This document shows positions 53,525 through 61,880 of a stretch of DNA of 64,000 nucleotides, in pieces; position 1 is the stretch's first letter; each line of letters starts with the position of its first letter. Both the position numbers and the translations under genes were made by a program. The stretch comes from Pseudomonas sp. MYb327 (GTDB lineage: Bacteria; Pseudomonadota; Gammaproteobacteria; Pseudomonadales; Pseudomonadaceae). The notes beneath the pieces were generated by a model, which saw only the letters and a program-made list of their open reading frames with translations, had not been told where the DNA came from and made no database searches. Where the stretch lies: contig NZ_CP159258.1 of NCBI RefSeq assembly GCF_040438925.1, positions 186,001-250,000 of the forward strand. The letters run 5' to 3'.

Positions 53525-53563
53525 AAAAAAACCGGCCCGTTGTTGCCAACGGACCGGTTTTTT
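53525..53563 (-). terminator. Rho-independent terminator of the fumarase gene
   Basis: AAAAAAACCGGCCCGTTG / CAACGGACCGGTTTTTTT form a long stem with one mismatch and T-tract on both strands. It lies 18 bases after the fumarase stop on the minus strand and ends the region before the toxin-gene promoter. Confidence 0.9.
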
Positions 53564-53581
53564 ACTAAGCGGAATCAGTGC

Positions 53582-55105
53582 TTATTGCACTTCCACCGCC
53601 AGGCTCTCACTGATCTTTTTCTGCCAGATGGCAGGACCGGTGATGTGTACCGACTCACCGTTGCTGTCGACGGCAACAGTAACCGGCATGTCTTTCACGT
53701 CGAACTCGTAGATGGCTTCCATCCCCAGTTCGGCGAACGCGACAACGCGGGATTTCTTGATGGCTTGTGCCACCAGGTAAGCCGCGCCGCCCACTGCCAT
53801 CAGGTAAACGGCTTTGTGGTCCTTGATCGCGTCGATGGCGGTCGGACCGCGCTCGGATTTGCCGATCATGCCCAGCAGGCCGGTCTGCTCGAGGATCTGA
53901 CGGGTGAACTTGTCCATCCGCGTCGCGGTGGTCGGGCCAGCCGGACCAACCACTTCTTCGCGCACCGGATCAACCGGGCCGACGTAATAGATGAAGCGAC
54001 CTTTCAGGTCGACTGGCAAGGTTTCACCCTTGTTCAGCATCTCGACCATGCGCTTGTGCGCAGCATCGCGACCGGTGAGCATTTTGCCGTTGAGCAGGAC
54101 GGTTTCGCCCGGCTTCCAGCTCTGCACTTCTTCCGGGGTCAGGGTGTCGAGGTTGACGCGACGGGCCGACGGACCTGCTTCCCAGACGATTTCCGGGTAG
54201 GCGTCCAGCGGTGGCGCTTCCAGCGAGGCCGGGCCGGAACCGTCGAGCACGAAGTGAGCGTGACGGGTAGCGGCGCAGTTCGGGATCATGCACACCGGCA
54301 AGGAAGCGGCGTGGGTCGGGTAATCCATGATCTTCACGTCGAGCACGGTGGTCAGGCCACCGAGGCCCTGGGCGCCGATGCCCAACTGGTTGACCTTCTC
54401 GAAGAGCTCCAGGCGCATTTCTTCGAGGCGGTTCTGCGGGCCGCGCGCTTTGAGCTCGTGAATGTCGATGGATTCCATCAACACTTCCTTGGCCATGACC
54501 GCGGCTTTCTCGGCGGTGCCGCCGATGCCGATGCCGAGCATGCCCGGTGGGCACCAGCCGGCACCCATGGTCGGAACGGTCTTCAGCACCCAGTCGACGA
54601 TCGAGTCGGACGGGTTGAGCATGGCCATTTTCGACTTGTTCTCGGAACCGCCGCCCTTGGCCGCCACGTCCACTTCCACGGTGTTACCCGGAACGATGGA
54701 GTAGTGGATAACGGCCGGGGTGTTGTCCTTGGTGTTTTTACGAGCGCCCGCCGGGTCGGCGAGGATCGAGGCACGCAGGACGTTTTCCGGCAGGTTGTAG
54801 GCGCGACGAACGCCTTCGTTGATCATGTCGTCCAGGCCCATGGTGGCGCCGTCCCAACGCACGTCCATGCCCACGCGGACAAACACGGTCACGATGCCGG
54901 TGTCCTGGCAGATCGGACGGTGGCCGGTGGCGCACATGCGCGAGTTGATCAGGATTTGCGCGATGGAGTCGCGGGCTGCCGGCGATTCTTCACGCAGGTA
55001 GGCCTCGTGCATCGCCTGGATGAAATCCACGGGGTGGTAATAAGAAATGAACTGCAGGGCGTCGGCAACGCTCTGAATCAGGTCGTCTTGCTTGATCACG
55101 GTCAT
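53582..55105 (-). CDS. Class I fumarate hydratase
   Basis: A 507-residue iron-sulfur fumarase converting fumarate to malate in the TCA cycle. The N-terminal alpha domain starts TVIKQDDLIQSVADALQFISYYHPVDFIQAM, with a cluster cysteine in CQDTG, and the conserved C-terminal region has VGPAGPTTATRMDKFTRQIL and AYLVAQAIKKSRVVAFAELGMEAIYEF. Class I fumarases are O2-labile homodimers with [4Fe-4S]. The ATG at 55105 was chosen. The order fumarase-GGDEF-ferredoxin reductase-enoyl-CoA hydratase-pyk is as in P. aeruginosa PA4333-PA4329. Confidence 0.93.
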   Translation of the reverse strand: MTVIKQDDLIQSVADALQFISYYHPVDFIQAMHEAYLREESPAARDSIAQILINSRMCATGHRPICQDTGIVTVFVRVGMDVRWDGATMGLDDMINEGVRRAYNLPENVLRASILADPAGARKNTKDNTPAVIHYSIVPGNTVEVDVAAKGGGSENKSKMAMLNPSDSIVDWVLKTVPTMGAGWCPPGMLGIGIGGTAEKAAVMAKEVLMESIDIHELKARGPQNRLEEMRLELFEKVNQLGIGAQGLGGLTTVLDVKIMDYPTHAASLPVCMIPNCAATRHAHFVLDGSGPASLEAPPLDAYPEIVWEAGPSARRVNLDTLTPEEVQSWKPGETVLLNGKMLTGRDAAHKRMVEMLNKGETLPVDLKGRFIYYVGPVDPVREEVVGPAGPTTATRMDKFTRQILEQTGLLGMIGKSERGPTAIDAIKDHKAVYLMAVGGAAYLVAQAIKKSRVVAFAELGMEAIYEFDVKDMPVTVAVDSNGESVHITGPAIWQKKISESLAVEVQ

Positions 55106-55300
55106 GAGTCGCGCTCCTCTAAAAGACGGGAACATTCAATAAGGTGCTTGCAGCTTGGGTGCATCGGTCGGTTGCAAGCACCTTTCAAGGCACGCCGGGC
55201 ATGCTGGCGCGACGCTAAAAAGGCGCGGCAGTATACCGCGCCTCGCTGAAGGGCACACGCGCCAGTGGTCAAACCATGGTCGTATGTCCAGGCATAACTT

Positions 55301-55392
55301 TGTAGGAGCCGGCTTGCCAGCGAATGCGGTGGGTCGGGCGACGATGGTATCGCCTGTGCGGTCGCTTTCGCCGGCAAGCCAGCTCCTACAGG
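55301..55392. repeat. BIME: two inverted REP copies
   Basis: Direct copy at 55301-55324 and inverse copy at 55367-55392 in the gap between the divergent fumarase and diguanylate cyclase genes. Confidence 0.85.
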
Positions 55393-55509
55393 GGATATGG
55401 CGTGGCAGCTGTTTAGACCTGATGAAAATTGGATGGTCATTTATCGGCCACGCCACTAAAGTGGCACACGGTCTGTAGAGTAGGACGCTCTGTCAGTCTC
55501 CTTCATTTG

Positions 55510-56628
55510 GTGAGTCAACGATTGACCCATAACGCCATCCAGCGACTGTTGCTCAAACGTTTTGCCCTCGCGGCCGGCACCTATGCCCTGGCATTGCTGT
55601 TGCTGTGGCTGGCGTTTTTTACCGGTCATTATCAAGACTCGCTCCCCGGCGTCGCCATCGGCAGTGCCTTGGTGGTTATCAGCCAGGCTGCTTTGTTCGC
55701 GGTGTTTTATTCCGGCTACAACCTGCGTTTTACCGACCCCAGCCTGACCGAAGTTCAAGTGTTGCTGGGGCTCGGCTGGCAAACCTGGCTGATCGCGCAT
55801 CTGGAAGATGCTCGCGGGGCCTTTCTGGTTTTTTATGTGCTGATTCTGCTGTTCGGGCTGTTCCACCTGTCCCGACGGGCATTTCTGCGTTGTGCCTTGC
55901 TGGTGTTCTTCAGTTTCAGTGCGATCACGCTGTGGGAGGGCTACCACTTCCAGTTGCCCAATCCGGCATTGGCGGCGTTGCAAGTGTGCGTGTTGTTGAT
56001 CGTCCTGGTCTGGCTGGTGCTCTACGCCGGTTATGTCCAGGCCTCTCGACATCGCATGCGTCAGCGGCGTTTTGCCTTGCAGGCTCACCAGGACACATTG
56101 CGCGGGATGATGCGTCAGCTCGAAGACCTGGTCGCCACCGATGAATTGACCGGGTTGTTCAATCGCCGGCATTTCCTGCGCCTGGCCTCCCGCGAGTTGA
56201 ACGCCATGGACGCCGATGTCGTGCATGGCCTGGCCCTGATCGACCTCGACCATTTCAAGCGGATCAACGACGTGCACGGCCATGCGGCCGGTGATCAGGT
56301 GCTGCAAGCCTTTGCCGGCGTCGCCTCGGCCTGCCTGCGCGAAGGCGATGTCCTGGCCCGCTATGGTGGCGAAGAGTTTGTGGTGCTGTTGCCCGACTGC
56401 GATGCCGAGAGCCTGACTTCTTGCTGTGAGCGGTTGCGCATCGCGTTTACTGACGTCGAGCTGATCGGCCTGAACGTGCGCAACCTCAGCCTCTCCGCCG
56501 GCATGACCTTGCTGGAGCTCGGCGATGACCTCGACGATGCCTTGCAACGAGCCGATCAGGCGCTCTACCGCGCCAAGCGCGACGGGCGCAACCGTTGCGC
56601 GGCGGCGTGGGAAAACGTCGATGCCTGA
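55510..56628 (+). CDS. Membrane diguanylate cyclase, GGDEF (SadC-like)
   Basis: A 372-residue protein with about six membrane helices in the first 190 residues, a short coiled coil and a C-terminal GGDEF domain: DELTGLFNRRHFLRLA, ALIDLDHFKRINDVHGHAAGDQVL, active site RYGGEEFVVLLP and an inhibitory I-site REGD five residues before it. It makes c-di-GMP from two GTP. By position it corresponds to P. aeruginosa SadC (PA4332). The start is uncertain: GTG at 55510 (or TTG at 55507) precedes the first helix; no ATG with a ribosome site was seen. It overlaps the next gene by 8 bases. Confidence 0.88.
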   Translation: MSQRLTHNAIQRLLLKRFALAAGTYALALLLLWLAFFTGHYQDSLPGVAIGSALVVISQAALFAVFYSGYNLRFTDPSLTEVQVLLGLGWQTWLIAHLEDARGAFLVFYVLILLFGLFHLSRRAFLRCALLVFFSFSAITLWEGYHFQLPNPALAALQVCVLLIVLVWLVLYAGYVQASRHRMRQRRFALQAHQDTLRGMMRQLEDLVATDELTGLFNRRHFLRLASRELNAMDADVVHGLALIDLDHFKRINDVHGHAAGDQVLQAFAGVASACLREGDVLARYGGEEFVVLLPDCDAESLTSCCERLRIAFTDVELIGLNVRNLSLSAGMTLLELGDDLDDALQRADQALYRAKRDGRNRCAAAWENVDA

Positions 56629-57556
56629 GTTGCGCGTCGGCGACCGCCAATGGTCAGTGGCGGAGGGCAGCAACCTGCTCGATGCGCTGAATCAGAACGG
56701 CGTGTCTGTGCCCTATAGCTGTCGCGCCGGCAGTTGCCACGCGTGTCTGGTGCAGTGTGTGCAGGGGCTGCCGAGCGACAATCGACCTGACGCGTTAAGC
56801 GCGCAGCAGCGCCAGCAAGGCTGGCGGCTGGCGTGTCAGTGCCAGGTGGTCGAGGACTTGCAAGTGCACGCCTTCGATCCGCAACAGGACGGCCGACCTG
56901 CCGAAGTGGCTGCCATTGATTGGCTCAGCGCGAGTGTCTTGCGCCTGCGCCTCACCCCACAGCGACCGTTGCGCTACAGCGCCGGCCAGCATCTGGTGTT
57001 ATGGGCGGGCAACGTAGCGCGACCGTATTCCCTCGCCAGCTTGCCGGAAGACGATCGTTTCCTGGAGTTTCATCTCGATTGTCGGCTGCCAGGGGAATTC
57101 AGCGACGCGGCCCGACGCCTGAACATCGGCGACCCGATCCGCCTCGGCGAGTTACGCGGCGGGGCGTTGCATTACGACCCTGATTGGCACGAGCGACCGC
57201 TTTGGCTGATGGCTTCCGGCACCGGATTGGGGCCATTGTTTGGCGTGCTACGCGAAGCGCTACGCCAGGATCACCAAGGCGCCATTCGCGTCATTCACCT
57301 CGCCCATGATGCCGATGAGCATTATCTTGCCAAACCCCTGCAAGCCATCGCCGCCAGCCGTCCAAACCTGACTGTCGAACTGTGGACTGCGGCCGAGTTG
57401 CCAGCGGTTTTGGCGCAACTGCGGCTTGTTTCCCGACAAACCCTGGCTTTAGTCTGCGGTTCAACCACCAGCGTCGATGCCTTCTCAAGGCGCCTGTACC
57501 TGGCCGGACTGCCGCGCAACCAACTGCTGGCCGACGTATTCCTGCCTCGTGGTTGA
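56621..57556 (+). CDS. 2Fe-2S ferredoxin-NAD(P)H reductase
   Basis: A 311-residue oxidoreductase of the phenol hydroxylase/CDP-6-deoxyglucose reductase type: N-terminal plant-type ferredoxin domain with Cys34, Cys39 and Cys42 in PYSCRAGSCHACLVQC and a fourth Cys about 74 (RLACQC), then FAD-binding (ARPYSLAS) and NAD(P)-binding (ASGTGLGPLFGVL). It supplies electrons to a partner protein not identified here. Starts at 56621, overlapping the GGDEF gene. Confidence 0.9.
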   Translation: MPELRVGDRQWSVAEGSNLLDALNQNGVSVPYSCRAGSCHACLVQCVQGLPSDNRPDALSAQQRQQGWRLACQCQVVEDLQVHAFDPQQDGRPAEVAAIDWLSASVLRLRLTPQRPLRYSAGQHLVLWAGNVARPYSLASLPEDDRFLEFHLDCRLPGEFSDAARRLNIGDPIRLGELRGGALHYDPDWHERPLWLMASGTGLGPLFGVLREALRQDHQGAIRVIHLAHDADEHYLAKPLQAIAASRPNLTVELWTAAELPAVLAQLRLVSRQTLALVCGSTTSVDAFSRRLYLAGLPRNQLLADVFLPRG

Positions 57557-57584
57557 GCGCTGATTCCCAGACGCGAGACCTGCC

Positions 57585-58334
57585 ATGACCGATGCCATCC
57601 AGATTGAACGCGAACGCGGTCTATTGACCCTGCGCCTCAATCGTCCCGACAAGAAAAACGCCCTGACCCGCGCGATGTACAGCCACTTGGCCGAAGCGCT
57701 GAAACAGGCCGATACCGATCCTGAAATCAACGCGGTGCTGATCACTGGCTCCACCGAGTGTTTCACCGCCGGCAACGACATTGCCGACTTCATCCAGCAA
57801 CCGCCGAGCAATCTCGACAGCCCGGTGTTCCACTTCATGCTCAACCTGCTCGAATGCCGCAAGCCTGTGGTCGCGGCAGTGGCCGGTGCGGCGGTGGGTA
57901 TTGGCACGACGATGTTGCTGCACTGCGATCTGGTTTACGTCAGCCGCGATGCACGCTTGCGCATGTCGTTCGTTAACCTCGGATTGTGTCCGGAGTTTGG
58001 TTCCAGCCTGATCCTCCCGCGTCTGCTCGGGCAGGCCAAGGCGGCGGAGTTGTTGCTTCTGGGTGAAGGTTTCAATGGTGAACAGGCGGCCGTGTGGGGT
58101 ATTGCGACCGAAGCCTTGGGCAGTGGCGAAGAGACGCTGGCCAGGGCGAAGGAGATGGCGCTGCGCTTTGAGTCGCTGCCAGCGGAAGCGGTGCGCATCA
58201 GCAAGCAATTGATGAAAGCACCGGATCGGGAGCTGTTGCGCAAGGTAATAGAAGAAGAGGGCGCTTTGTTCACACAACGGCTACGGTCGCCGGAAGCGAT
58301 GGCGGCGTTGGCGGGGTTTATCAACCGGCATTGA
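57585..58334 (+). CDS. Enoyl-CoA hydratase/isomerase family protein
   Basis: A 249-residue crotonase-fold enzyme acting on acyl-CoA thioesters. It has RPDKKNALTRAMYSHLAEAL, the oxyanion-hole segments GNDIADF and VAGAAVGIGTTMLLHCDLVY, and FVNLGLCPEFGSSLILPRLLG. The residue at the second catalytic position (Glu in PEFGSS) is kept. It lies 28 bases after the ferredoxin reductase gene. Exact substrate unknown. Confidence 0.88.
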   Translation: MTDAIQIERERGLLTLRLNRPDKKNALTRAMYSHLAEALKQADTDPEINAVLITGSTECFTAGNDIADFIQQPPSNLDSPVFHFMLNLLECRKPVVAAVAGAAVGIGTTMLLHCDLVYVSRDARLRMSFVNLGLCPEFGSSLILPRLLGQAKAAELLLLGEGFNGEQAAVWGIATEALGSGEETLARAKEMALRFESLPAEAVRISKQLMKAPDRELLRKVIEEEGALFTQRLRSPEAMAALAGFINRH

Positions 58335-58358
58335 ATTTATCGCTGACTGAACCGGCCT

Positions 58359-58453
58359 CATCGCGAACAGGCTCGCTCCCACAAGGATTGCGTGTGTTCG
58401 CAAAATCGAAGTTCAGCACAAAACCTGTAGGAGCGGGCTTGCCCGCGATGAGG
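58359..58453. repeat. BIME: two inverted REP copies
   Basis: Inverse, slightly diverged copy (CATCGCGAACAGGCTCGCTC) at 58359-58384 and direct copy at 58426-58453, between the enoyl-CoA hydratase gene and the convergent pyk gene. Confidence 0.85.
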
Positions 58454-58488
58454 CCCGATCAAACACAGCAGCTGTTGGATCAAAAGCA

Positions 58489-58524
58489 AAAAGCCCCGCC
58501 ATTCACATGGCGGGGCTTTTGTTT
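58489..58524 (-). terminator. Terminator of the pyruvate kinase gene
   Basis: AAAAGCCCCGCCAT (58489-58502) pairs exactly with ATGGCGGGGCTTTT (58507-58520) around a 4-base loop, with T-tracts on both strands. 17 bases past the pyk stop. Confidence 0.93.
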
Positions 58525-58540
58525 TTCAGCGCTCGGTCAC

Positions 58541-59992
58541 TCAGACCATCGGGTCGCCCACGTGCAGGATTTTCATGCCGTTGGTACCGCCGGTGGTGTG
58601 ATAGCTGTCGCCCTTGGTCAAGATGACCCAGTCGCCTTTCTCGACGACGCCGCGCTTGACCAGCTCGTCGATCGCCTTCTGGCTGACTTCGTTCGGTGCC
58701 AGCGAAGCCGGATCGAACGGGACGGTGTACACGCCACGGAACATCGCTGCGCGCGCCTGAGTCTCGCGGTGCGGCGAGAAGGCGTAGATCGGCACCGAAG
58801 AACGGATGCGCGACATGATCAACGGGGTGTAGCCACTTTCGGTCAGTGCGATGATCGCTTTGACACCCGGGAAGTGGTTGGCGGTGTACATGGTTGCCAG
58901 CGCGATGCTCTCGTCGCAGCGGGTGAATTCCTTGCCGATGCGGTGGCTGGAGGTCTTGCCGGTCGGATGCTTTTCAGCGCCGACGCAGATACGCGCCATC
59001 GCTTGCACGGCTTCGAGCGGGTACAGGCCAGCGGCACTTTCCGCCGAGAGCATCACGGCGTCGGTGTAGTCGAGCACGGCGTTGGCCACGTCGGACACTT
59101 CGGCACGGGTCGGCATCGGGTTCTGGATCATCGACTCCATCATCTGGGTCGCGACGATCACAGCCTTGTTGTGGCGGCGTGCGTGCAAAATGATTTTCTT
59201 CTGGATGCCCACCAGCTCGGCGTCGCCGATTTCCACGCCCAGGTCACCACGCGCCACCATCACGGCGTCGGACGCTTTGATCAGGCCATCGAGGGTTTCG
59301 TCATCGGCCACGGCTTCGGCGCGTTCGATCTTCGCCACCAGCCAGGCAGTGCCGCCGGCTTCGTCGCGCAGTTGACGGGCGTATTCCATGTCGGCAGCGT
59401 CACGCGGGAAGGACACGGCGAGGTAGTCGACTTCCATTTCCGCAGCAAGCTTGATGTCAGCCTTGTCTTTTTCAGTCAGGGCCGGAGCGGTCAGGCCGCC
59501 ACCGCGACGGTTGATGCCTTTATGGTCGGACAGCGGACCGCCGATGGTCACGGTGCAATTCAGTTCGGTGGCGGTGGCGGTGTCGACGCGCATGACCACG
59601 CGGCCGTCGTCGAGCAGCAGCTCGTCGCCCACGCCGCAGTCTTTCACCAGGTCCGGGTAGTCGATGCCGACCACTTGCTGGTTGCCTTCGGTCAGAGGAT
59701 GGCTGGTGGAGAAGGTGAATTGATCACCGATCTTCAGCTCGATCTTCTTGTTGGCGAATTTGGCGATACGGATTTTCGGGCCTTGCAGGTCACCCAGCAG
59801 GGCGACGAAGCGACCGTGCTTGGCAGCCAGGTCACGCACCAGCTTCGCGCGAGCCTTGTGCTCGTCTGGGGTGCCGTGGGAGAAGTTCAGGCGGGCGACG
59901 TCCAGGCCAGCCAGAATCAGCTGTTCGAGAACTTCCGGCGAGTTACTGGCCGGGCCAAGGGTGGCGACGATTTTGGTACGACGGACGGACAT
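58541..59992 (-). CDS. pyk: Pyruvate kinase
   Basis: A 483-residue glycolytic enzyme making pyruvate and ATP from phosphoenolpyruvate and ADP. It has SVRRTKIVATLGPASNSPEVLEQLILAGLDVARLNFSHG, LGDLQGPKIRI, DSIVMARGDLGVEI-like DAVMVARGDLGVEIG, VIVATQMMESMI and MLSAESAAGLYPLEAV. Length and sequence fit the PykA type in pseudomonads, regulated by sugar phosphates. The start codon follows AGGAG. Confidence 0.95.
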   Translation of the reverse strand: MSVRRTKIVATLGPASNSPEVLEQLILAGLDVARLNFSHGTPDEHKARAKLVRDLAAKHGRFVALLGDLQGPKIRIAKFANKKIELKIGDQFTFSTSHPLTEGNQQVVGIDYPDLVKDCGVGDELLLDDGRVVMRVDTATATELNCTVTIGGPLSDHKGINRRGGGLTAPALTEKDKADIKLAAEMEVDYLAVSFPRDAADMEYARQLRDEAGGTAWLVAKIERAEAVADDETLDGLIKASDAVMVARGDLGVEIGDAELVGIQKKIILHARRHNKAVIVATQMMESMIQNPMPTRAEVSDVANAVLDYTDAVMLSAESAAGLYPLEAVQAMARICVGAEKHPTGKTSSHRIGKEFTRCDESIALATMYTANHFPGVKAIIALTESGYTPLIMSRIRSSVPIYAFSPHRETQARAAMFRGVYTVPFDPASLAPNEVSQKAIDELVKRGVVEKGDWVILTKGDSYHTTGGTNGMKILHVGDPMV

Positions 59993-60182
59993 GCAAAGAC
60001 TCCTGAGTTCAAGCGCTGAGTGAGGCTACTATGGTCCGAAGGTGTAGTCATTGTTCGTTTGCACTACTTTTTTGTGAAGAACTTGGTTTTCGGTTTCTTT
60101 ATTGAACCCTGCAACTTTGTGCCAGGCAGCCTGAAGATTTTCGCAGTCGGGTCGATACAGCGTTCAAGACAGGAGATTTCCC

Positions 60183-60557
60183 ATGCGATTCGTGCTCATT
60201 GCCGCCCTTGCCCTCAGCGTCACGGGCTGCACCCGTTGGTCGATGAATCATCATCTGAATAACGCCTACAAAGCCTATGACCGGGGCAATTGCGAGCAGG
60301 TATCGCTTGAGTTGTCCAAGGTCGAGCGCGAAAGCCGCGCGCGGCCGTATGTCTGGCCGGAAGTGTCGATGATGCGCGGCCTGTGCCTGGAGCGTCAGAA
60401 AATGTTCGTCGATGCGGCGCAGACTTACCAGTTCATTCTCGCCTCGTATCCGCAAAGTGAATACGCCTACCGCGCCCGCGCCCGCCTTGAAACCTTGCAG
60501 AGCCTGGGCCACTACCCGCTGCGCAGTGCGGCGGCAGTACGTCCGACGCAGTTTTGA
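60183..60557 (+). CDS. Tetratricopeptide-like lipoprotein
   Basis: A 124-residue outer-membrane or periplasmic lipoprotein. The N-terminus MRFVLIAALALSVTGC gives a lipobox (LSVTGC, Cys16). The rest is helical with TPR-like units, for example AYKAYDRGNCEQVSLELSKVERES and QKMFVDAAQTYQFILASYPQSEYAYRARARLETL. AGGAG precedes the ATG. Function unknown. Confidence 0.82.
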   Translation: MRFVLIAALALSVTGCTRWSMNHHLNNAYKAYDRGNCEQVSLELSKVERESRARPYVWPEVSMMRGLCLERQKMFVDAAQTYQFILASYPQSEYAYRARARLETLQSLGHYPLRSAAAVRPTQF

Positions 60558-60803
60558 TGTCAGTCGTCATCTGATCGCTGGCCGCCCGGCGGCGGTGGGC
60601 TATAGTCCAATAGACCGGTTTTAGAGGCCTTGCCCATGAACCGGGGTAACACCTGTGATCGGCAGAAGTAAGTGGCAGCGCTTCAAGGACTGCCGCACCA
60701 GGATCGGGGAGAGCGCGCCAATGCCCTTTTCAATAGCTACAGGCAGGCCCGTTCCGAAGCATTAGTGCGGTCCTGCTTAAGGGCCTTGCGTAGCGAATTC
60801 AGC

Positions 60804-61163
60804 ATGTTCACCGACCGCCGGATCGAGCGGCATCAACTGCCGTATTTTCTGAAAGTGTTCAACCGAATCACCGACAAGCCCATCGGTTATCTGGGCAACG
60901 TCTCCGAAGACGGGTTGATGCTCATCAGCCAGCTGCCGATGATGATCGGCGCCGACTTCGATTTGCGCCTGAAAATCCCCGCCACCGAAGGCGGCCTGCA
61001 GATCGTCGATTTACGGGCGTGTTGCCTGTGGTGCCATGAAGACGCAACCCCCCACTACTATGACGCCGGGTTCAGCCTGCAACGGGCGCCGCCGGAGTAT
61101 GGGCAATTGGTGGAGGCGTTGAGGCGGTACTTCAGTTTTCAGACTCTGCCGGCTTCGGCCTGA
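60804..61163 (+). CDS. PilZ-domain protein
   Basis: A 119-residue single PilZ domain, a c-di-GMP receptor. The N-terminal RxxxR motif (DRRIERHQ) and the (D/N)xSxxG motif (GNVSEDGLML) are both present. It lies near the GGDEF gene, which could supply the ligand. The start at 60804 is inferred: the frame is open from further upstream but the domain begins here. The stretch from 60558 to here holds no recognised feature. Confidence 0.82.
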   Translation: MFTDRRIERHQLPYFLKVFNRITDKPIGYLGNVSEDGLMLISQLPMMIGADFDLRLKIPATEGGLQIVDLRACCLWCHEDATPHYYDAGFSLQRAPPEYGQLVEALRRYFSFQTLPASA

Positions 61164-61205
61164 GGCACTGGTCGAGGACATTGTTCAGTCGATGCCGTTG
61201 GTCTG

Positions 61206-61225
61206 AACTGTCAGATCTAACAGGT
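61206..61225. promoter_or_regulatory. Lux-box-like palindrome before the 114-residue protein
   Basis: AACTGTCAGATCTAACAGGT matches the perfect palindrome at 53441 at 18 of 20 positions. It lies 73 bases before the ATG at 61299. A -10-like TATCAA starts 21 bases after it (61247). Confidence 0.75.
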
Positions 61226-61298
61226 GTTTGATCAAACTGGCGCATGTATCAATATCGTTGCAGGTCAACAGTTTTCCAGGCGATTGGAGGCCAGGACT

Positions 61299-61643
61299 AT
61301 GACAACGCGAACGATGGTGACAGAGCCCTTGGTAGATGTCGCCAAACCCGTGATGACCTCTCCAGTTGGAGGGAGGATTTACTCGGCTCCGGTGCTGGTC
61401 AGTGGCATCGCCAGCATAGGGTCGGTCATTGGGACCGCCGATTATGAAGCTTCTTTTTTCGAGCCCAGCCAACTGGTCAAAGGCAACATTCCGCCCGATA
61501 AGAGTATCCACTTCAACTACGACCTGACACCGGGTCCGAAACGGTTGGATATTCGTACCGGTTATCGCGTTGGTAGTGACCAGAGCTGGTCCCCTTGGCT
61601 AGCCATAGACTGGTTCTATGTCCTAACGCCGCCGATCGACTGA
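61299..61643 (+). CDS. Small protein of unknown function in the Tc toxin locus
   Basis: A 114-residue protein without signal peptide or membrane segment. The central part SPVGGRIYSAPVLVSGIASIGSVIGTADYEASFFEP looks like the beta-strand pattern of a bacterial Ig-like domain. The C-terminus is rich in Trp/Tyr (SWSPWLAIDWFYVLTPP). GGAGG lies upstream of the ATG. It has its own lux-box-like site and lies just before the TcA gene, so it is probably coexpressed with the toxin. No family recognised; the Ig-like reading is inference. Confidence 0.65.
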   Translation: MTTRTMVTEPLVDVAKPVMTSPVGGRIYSAPVLVSGIASIGSVIGTADYEASFFEPSQLVKGNIPPDKSIHFNYDLTPGPKRLDIRTGYRVGSDQSWSPWLAIDWFYVLTPPID

Positions 61644-61792
61644 CTTCCCAGTTCCCTCAGAGCCCATTCTTGCAGTGCCCATGAACATACGGGCACTTGG
61701 GCTTGCCCACTCACTTCCCCAATTCCTCGACTTTCCCGCGCTTGACCGCAGAGGAAAATCTTCGATCTACCCCTACGGTTACCGTTTGTCCG

Positions 61793-61812
61793 TGCTGTCA
61801 GTTATGACAGGT
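61793..61812. promoter_or_regulatory. Lux-box-like palindrome before the TcA gene
   Basis: TGCTGTCAGTTATGACAGGT matches the perfect copy at 53441 at 16 of 20 positions and keeps CTGTCAG/TGACAG halves. It lies 68 bases before the ATG at 61881. A -10-like TACAAC starts 21 bases after it (61834). Confidence 0.75.
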
Positions 61813-61880
61813 GTTTGGCCTGCGTCTTTCCACTACAACAGTCCTGTGAAGTCATCAACGGTTGTTGCAGGAGATGCCGC

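Noticed and set aside
53513..55249. Long frame antisense to the fumarase gene
   Set aside because: His/Arg/Gly-rich translation typical of a codon shadow; it runs through the terminator hairpin.
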